This document shows positions 58,593-64,000 of a stretch of DNA of 64,000 nt, piece by piece. Position 1 is the stretch's first letter; every line of letters begins with the position of its first letter. The position numbers and the translations under genes are program-made. The notes under the pieces are model-generated. The model did not search any database. It saw nothing but the letters and a program-made list of their open reading frames with translations, and was not told where the DNA came from. Source of the stretch: Voacanga thouarsii. Lineage: Eukaryota; Streptophyta; Magnoliopsida; Gentianales; Apocynaceae. Location of the stretch: contig JANUWF010002120.1 in NCBI GenBank assembly GCA_026120185.1, forward strand, positions 1,240,001 to 1,304,000, given 5' to 3'.

Positions 58593-59220
58593 CGCTACAG
58601 CGTGGACTAGTACTCTACGACTTGAGTATGAGTTGGTGGTCTAGCGAAGCTGGAAGCATATACTTTGATTTGCTGTAGTTGAGGTTCTATCATAGGGCCA
58701 ATATACTTGCATGTTGGGTATGTGTGACTACTTAGTTAAGACAGACTTATACAAGACAGTTTCTGCACTATATCGCCCATTGTGGTTGTCCGAATGGTCT
58801 AAATTATCCAGGGCCCTGGGAAACATGACTTGGATGTTTGCTTTAGGGTAGCTCCCTTGGAAAGTGGAAACACTCCAGGAAGTCGTGGATCATTGGACTA
58901 GAAGCCTAAGGATGGTAGATGTCATTTAGGGGGGTGTTAGTACACTTCCTCCTCTCTAAATGTACGGCAATGTGTAGAGGGGTATTTTAGTCATTTCACC
59001 TGTAGGTCGGAGACTTTGCGAATGCAGCATTGTTCTTGGGGTCAATATTTCCTTATGGTGATATTAGGAAATATTTAAAATGCAAAATACAGCTATTTAT
59101 ATAGCAGGGGTATTTTGGTCATTTTAGCAGCCAAGGCGATGTGTCTTTTTGGTCCTCGGGATAGCCCGTAAGTCCTAACTATTTTTGGGTCGAGGAATTG
59201 GTCTCAGTTGAAGAGGATTT

Positions 59221-59307
59221 TATTTTATTTTGTTTTATTTTATTTTATTCAGGAAGTCTAATTTATTATTGGACTGGAATAAAATAAATAAATAAATAAA
59301 TAAAATA
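59221..59307 (+). repeat. AT-rich inverted repeat in copia D LTR
   Basis: TTTTA-type repeats at 59221-59250 face TAAA-type repeats at 59277-59307, separated by a smaller AGTCTAA/TTGGACT stem. Confidence 0.65.
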
Positions 59308-59423
59308 GGAGTTGACAGAAATTATTTATCTAGTTTATTTGGTTAATTAATTATTCAGGGCCTAGGTTCAGTATGAATAATTAAGAAATTAACCTGGGCT
59401 TAAACTAGGGGAAATAATTAATG

Positions 59424-59552
59424 TTTAATTATTTATTGGGTTATTTATGTAGGCCCAAGAAATAAATAATTAAAGATTAATTATTATGGTTCATTTGGGC
59501 TCATTAATTATTTATTGGGTTACTTATGTAAGCCCAGAAAATAAATAATTAA
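59424..59552 (+). repeat. Two tandem hairpin units in copia D LTR
   Basis: TTTAATTATTTATT (59424-59437) pairs with AATAAATAATTAAA (59461-59474). The next unit has TTAATTATTTATT (59504-59516) and AATAAATAATTAA (59540-59552). Both loops read GGGTTAYTTATGTARGCCC. Confidence 0.8.
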
Positions 59553-60220
59553 TATTTATTATTTTGGGCCTTGTGGGTCCAAGAAAAATAATAAATATTT
59601 ATCTGGCTCAATAGCTTGGACCTTAGGGTTTTTCCCAGATACGGTTAAGAGGAGTTTAAGGTTAGGCCAAACTGTTTCTCAAGATAACATCCGGGTATTT
59701 TGAAATCCCGGGGAGATGTTTATCAGAGATTGAGAGACCTAGTTTAGGCTAAATATAAACAACTCTTTGAAAAGAAAAAAACCCTAATATTTTTCTTTCC
59801 CAAGCCACAAGCTTCACGTGAGTCTCTCTCTCAAGGTCTCTCACCTCCTCTTTGTTTTTCTCCTTGTTCTTTGCTAACTAATAGCAAGCAAACCAAGGAG
59901 AATTGAGACCGTTTCTCTTTCCCACTATGTTCACCAACTAGAGGTTAGGCTGAGGAATATCCCGAGAGCTGGAGAGCTAAGCATTAATGCAAACAAAGCG
60001 AAGTCGAAGGCTAGCGGGTGTTCAACCGGAAGGTCCTTCAAGTGTGCAAAGCGAGTCGATTCCAGCCGTTCATTCTGTTCCTACGCAACCTAGGAGGGTT
60101 AAGGAACGCAAATGTATGATCTTCACGCTTCCGCATGGCCTTTATGGCTCGCGTTTAATTTTTTTTTTCTCTATTTTTTTTCCCGTCCATGGCTCCCCTG
60201 TTCTGCGTTTTCCATCAAAC

Positions 60221-60233
60221 TGGTATCGGAGTC
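60221..60233 (+). other. Copia D primer binding site
   Basis: TGGTATCGGAGTC, close to the initiator tRNA-Met complement, three bases after the LTR end. Confidence 0.82.
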
Positions 60234-62026
60234 ATTGGTTTTGATCAATATAGGGAGCATGGTAGTTAATAAAATGGAGAAGATGATTATACCTGTGATC
60301 CTTCGCTGTTTTGGGATGGGATAGATGGTTTTGTAAGCTTCACCGTGAAGCATAGGAGCTACTGTAAATTTTTTTTGGCTTTGCAAGATAATCGTGTAAA
60401 CCCAATTTAAATGGGTATAGGCGATTGTGGTTTGGTTCTGGATGTTTTTTGTAAGTAAAAATGTCCAAAGAAGCCAAAATTTTGAGCAAAATATGAAGAA
60501 CAAAGGTTCTGCAATTTTCGCGCGAGAGAGAAAGAAAAACGAAGAAGAAAATTGCTCCTAAGCCGAGCCGAGCCGCAGCCGAGCCGCAGCCGAGCCGCTG
60601 CCGACATTGTGAGTGAAGCCGCGCTGTTCACACCATGGAGCTGAGCCAATTTGGAGGAAAATTGAGCAGATGGAAATTGCGCAATTGAAATTCAATTGGC
60701 GCGCGGGTAATCGGGCGAGTTCGCGGGTCGGCAGCAGAGGAGAACCGGGCGCGGGCGCGGGGAACTCGGGCGGGCGGGTCGCGGCTTGGTGGGTTGAAGC
60801 TTCAGGAGATCTGGTGAGGTTGGCTCATAGCGGCCGCGGCGGACCACAGGCCAAATGGGCCCGGATCCGGTGCGGCCGGTGCAGTGGACCTCCAGTCAAA
60901 TTTTTTTATTTTTTTTCTTTTTCGTTTTGGGTCCCATACCAGGCGAAGTTAATATTTTTGCAATATTTATATTCTTGGAATATATTTGCATGAAAAATAT
61001 TAGTAAGGGATTTTAGGATTAAACAAGATCATTAATTAATTAATTAATGTGTTTAATTCTATTATTTGGGCACTTAGGTTTAAAAAATAGAAAAGCATGA
61101 AAACGTTTATTGTTTTCTAGCATGCTATTTTTTTTATGTACCTATGTGTGCTTTTCTCAAAGACCAAAGTCTTTGGGAACTTTTTGTTTCAGCAAGAAAA
61201 AATATTTTTCTTTAAAAACTAAATGGTTATTTTAATTGGTACAAAAATTAATCCTTAAATATTTTCTCAAAGGATTTAATCCTTGACATAGAAAATATAT
61301 TGGATTTAGATACTTTTGTAAATTAAAATGGAGAGCCATTTTGTTTTGTTTTGGACTAGAAAAATGATTTTGTCAAATAAGCTTGAGACCAAAGTCTCTA
61401 GAAAGTTTTAATTGGAAAATTTTTGAAATCATTAAGTTTTAACTTATATAAAATTAGACCATGGAGGAAATCTCTCAAAGGATATAATCCTTGACAAAGA
61501 GATTTTATTAGACTTAGATATTTTATTTTTGAGTTAAGAAAAACTTAATGGAAATTTCAAAAGGATATTTTCCAGAAAACCTTTATTTTAAAAGACTAAG
61601 TGGGAGAGGGGTTCCAACGGCCCCACGGCTTCCATCACGGTCCTCATTAGAGATCGTGGATCGCCTCACGTCACCCTGGGAGTGAACCCGTATAGGATGG
61701 GGATACCACAAGGATCTAGATATAATGGAAGGATGTAATTAATAACCCGGGGCACGTACTATGATCGGCCAGCCCACGTTGGAGGTTATAGTGCGAGGTA
61801 TGTCCATAGGAAATGAGAGGAAACGGCCATCCCACGATGGAGTTATTCTCTAGACCATTACCTAGAAGGGAAATTAATTTGTGGTGGTTAATACACTTAG
61901 CTTAGGAAACTGTTAATCTTCCCAAGAAGCTATGTCAGTTTTCCTAAGAGCCAAATTATTTCCAGTGCACAAATTTCATTTTTTTTTCACAAACTAATTT
62001 CTTTCTTTTATTTTCGATTTTCAGAA
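60234..62026 (+). other. Copia D leader with GC-rich patch
   Basis: A 1.8-kb untranslated leader. Positions 60555-60605 are short repeats of GCCGAGCCGC-type units, and 60700-60890 are strongly GC- and CpG-rich, in contrast to the surrounding DNA. The downstream part (61000-61960) is AT-rich with the ATCCTTGACA blocks and the CCCACGGCTTCCATCACGG block shared with copia A and C. Two ORFs here (60613-60993 and a minus-strand one) arise from the GC bias. Confidence 0.75.
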
Positions 62027-62770
62027 ATGGTGGGAGGTTCTTTTAGTCCATTGGCCGTTATTCTCAGGGAGAATAAGTTAACGGGTCCAAACTATGTGGA
62101 CTGGAAAAGGAACCTGGACATAATACTCACAACTGAGGAGTATAAGTATGTCCTTTACGAAACCCGCCTCGTTATCGGGGAAGGTTCCACCGTTGAAGAG
62201 CGAGAGGCTGAAAAGGCATGGAAGAAAGTCGACGAAATGGCACGTTGCTATATGTTAGCTTCCATGTCTAATGTGCTCCAACCAAAACACGAGCACATGG
62301 CTTCTCGCATATGACATAAGTCAATCGTTGGCAACTATGTTCGCGGACAAGAGCCGGCCCGCAAGGCAGGAGGCTCTTCAAACAATTGTAAACACTAAGA
62401 TGGCTGAGTGAGCATCAGTCCGAGAGCATATGCTCAAGATGATTGCTGCTTTCGAGGAGGCAGAAATCTTAGGGGCTGTCATTGACCCCGAGAGCCAAGT
62501 GGACATGGTTCTCGAATCTCTACCGGGCTCTTTCACTCAGTTCAAGTTAAACTACAACATGAACAAGTTGAACATGAGTTTGACTGAACTGATGAAGGAG
62601 CTCCAAATGGCGGAGAAGGTCATGAAGCCACAGTCTAAGGCCATGATTGCTAAGGTCTCTTCTTGAAGAACTGGGCCTAAGCCCAGAAAGTTCAAGAGGA
62701 AGAAGGGGAATGCAACAGCCCAGCCCAAGAACCAGCCCAAGGACAAACCAAAGGGCAAGTGCTTCAAGTG
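62027..62770 (+). pseudogene. gag: Copia D gag, lightly broken
   Basis: ATG at 62027 opens MVGGSFSPLAVILRENKLTG, then YVDWKRNLDIILTTEEYKYV and KAWKKVDEMARCYMLASMS. A one-base shift near 62305 breaks the frame. It resumes with AFEEAEILGAVIDPESQVDM and NYNMNKLNMSLTELMKELQ. Two TGA stops are at about 62408 and 62664. A Lys/Arg-rich stretch leads to the zinc knuckle CFKCGMKGHWKKEC across 62762-62803. Few changes would separate it from an intact frame, but as read it is a pseudogene. Confidence 0.88.
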
Positions 62771-64000
62771 TGGAATGAAGGGACACTGGAAAAAAGAGTG
62801 TCCAGATCATCAGGCCAAGAAAAATCCCACAGGTAATGTTTACTATCTAGAGTCCATATCAATGGTAGGATCAACTTCCACTTGGATTGTTGATTCAGGA
62901 GCCACTGATCATATCTGTAACTCCTTGCAGGGGTTTAGGAAGATAAGAAGACTCAAGAAGGGCGAACATGGGCTTCGAGTGGGTAATGGAGCACAAGTCT
63001 GGGCCCTTGCAGGGGGAGAACTAGATCTTATTTTTTATTGTAATAAGATAATGGTTTTAAAAGACATTTTATATGTACCTGGTTTTCGTCAGAATTTGAT
63101 TTCAGTTGCAAAACATATTAATCAAGGATATTCTGTATCTTTCCAATCTGGTATTTCTATTAGTAGAGATGGAGAAATTTTATGTACTAAGCACATGTAT
63201 GGAAATTTGTTCTTTTTAAACCCTATTAACAAACAATCAAATAACGCTCAGTCTGAACCTTTAACCAAGAAGAGAAAGACCAATATCAATGATTCATACC
63301 TTTGGCACCTGAGGTTGGGTCATATTAACTCAACCAGGATTCAGAGGCTAATCCATGATGGGCCTTTGGGCTCATTGAGATTGGAAAGTTGGCCTCAGTG
63401 TGAATCTTGCCTAATGGGAAAAATGACCAAAAGGTCTTTTACACCAAAGGCAGATAGAGCCAATAAGGTGTTGAGTCTTGTTCACACTGATGTGTGCGGT
63501 CCATTGTCTACACCAGCTAGGGGAGGTTTTGAGTACTTCATCACGTTCACGGATGATTGTACAAGGTATGGTTACATTTACCTGATGAGACGCAAGTCTG
63601 ACTCTTTTGACAAGTTCATAGAGTTTAAGGCTGAAGTGGAGCATCGGATAGGTAAATTAATCAAAACCTTACGATCGGATCGTGGTGGAGAGTACCTCCT
63701 AGGTGAATTCAAGGACTACATGGTACATCATGGGATAATATCCCAGCTCCCTGCGCCGGGAACCCCCCACAGAACGAAGTAGCTGAGAGAAGGAACAGGA
63801 CGTTGATGGAAATGGTCCGAAGCATGATGTCTCATGCTACTCTTCCAGTGTCCTTTTGGGGATATGCCCTGGAAACAGTGGCATATATTCTGAACTTGGT
63901 GCCTTCCAAGTTAGTACCTAGGACTCCCTATGAGATGTGGACTGGGCGCAAGCCAAGTCTGAATCATCTCAGGATTTGGGGGTGTCCAGCTTATGTACTG
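62771..64000 (+). pseudogene. pol: Copia D protease and integrase, one frame break, window-truncated
   Basis: One open frame (62775-63782) covers protease with DSGATDHIC (active-site Asp at residue 40 of this frame) and the pre-integrase HHCC motif (LWHLRLGHIN around residue 183, CESCLMGK around 208-211). It also covers the integrase core with HTD (Asp 239) and RSD (Asp 302). The third catalytic residue, in VAERRN, lies after a frameshift near 63770-63782, at the normal 35-residue spacing. The C-terminal part ([20 protein letters not shown]) runs to the window edge. RT and RNase H would follow outside. Confidence 0.9.

Larger units (their letters stand above)
58181..60217 (+). repeat. 5' LTR of copia D
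   Basis: It starts TATTGGATTGTTTGCC and ends TTTTCCATCA, three bases before the PBS; 2037 bp. It shares with the other copia LTRs the GCGTATTTCGAATACG block (58514), the covarying hairpin (58544-58592), TAGGTCGGAGAC (59003), and the AT-rich hairpin region (59217-59552). The ORF near 59987-60244 lies over the LTR end and is not supported. Confidence 0.88.
58181..64000 (+). mobile_element. Copia D, youngest-looking copia element, runs off the window
   Basis: LTR, PBS, leader, gag, protease and integrase follow in the usual order, and the window ends in the integrase C-terminal part (WGCPAYVL). It has only a few frame breaks and retains CpG-rich sequence in its leader, unlike copia A-C. It inserted into an LTR-3. 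Its left flank is AGCAC; the right flank is not visible. Confidence 0.9.

Noticed and set aside
60613..60993. A 126-codon ORF in GC-rich DNA
   Set aside because: GC-rich sequence lacks stop codons by chance; it lies between PBS and gag in an untranslated leader and is not matched in copia A-C.
1..64000. Host protein-coding genes, tRNA, rRNA, CRISPR or bacterial-type operons
   Set aside because: All strong protein similarity is to copia or gypsy gag-pol. tRNA-like strings are only primer binding sites of 12-19 bases. No regularly spaced repeat array was seen.

Overview
The window is plant nuclear DNA consisting entirely of decayed, nested LTR retrotransposons. I see no host gene, rRNA, tRNA or CRISPR array. 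The evidence for a plant is: Ty1/copia elements primed by initiator tRNA-Met (PBS of the TGGTATCAGAGC type), Ty3/gypsy pol fragments, very long LTRs opening TGTAACACCCC, 5-bp target-site duplications (TSDs), and an AT-rich background. The species cannot be named from this sequence. Every coding region carries stops or frameshifts, so all are called pseudogenes except one 151-codon ORF of unknown role.

Names used here. Copia A, B, C and D are four related Ty1/copia elements with one LTR family (TGTTGGAATGTATGCC-type start). LTR-2 is a second LTR family (TGTTAGT start, 1.7 kb, TATATAAA box). LTR-3 is a gypsy LTR (TGATAGG start, ACRCRTCA-like end, 1.4-1.8 kb). LTR-4 is a gypsy-like LTR with an 11-bp inverted end (TGTAACACCCC/GGGGTGTTACA, 3.2-4.2 kb). 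G1 is a minus-strand gypsy element with recognisable gag, protease and integrase. G2 is a minus-strand non-autonomous element with LTR-3 ends and no pol.

Layout. 1-2184 is the 3' part of an LTR-4. 2185-13146 is copia A (+), complete from LTR to LTR, with a solo LTR-3 in its 5' LTR. 13147-21298 is copia B (-), cut off inside RT, with a solo LTR-2 in its 5' LTR. 21299-29005 is copia C (+), with a truncated 5' LTR and a nearly complete 3' LTR. 29006-29933 is an LTR-2 fragment. 29934-41812 is G2 (-), hosting one LTR-4 in its 3' LTR and another in its body. 41813-57906 is the scattered G1 (-), split by a solo LTR-2 (itself split by an LTR-4), by a Sirevirus-like LTR remnant where RT should be, and by two truncated LTR-3 copies (one split by an LTR-4). 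57907-58180 is the start of another LTR-3, interrupted by copia D (58181 to beyond the window), the least decayed element.

Relative order of events can be read from the nesting. G1 came before LTR-2 and LTR-3, and those came before LTR-4. Copia A came before the LTR-3 solo in it. The last LTR-3 came before copia D. The most unusual signals are a hairpin in the copia LTR whose arms change together between copies, a 45-nt GC-rich patch shared by a copia leader and a gypsy LTR, a minisatellite of hairpin units inside one LTR-4, and the pol-less G2 with a tripled polypurine-tract motif.
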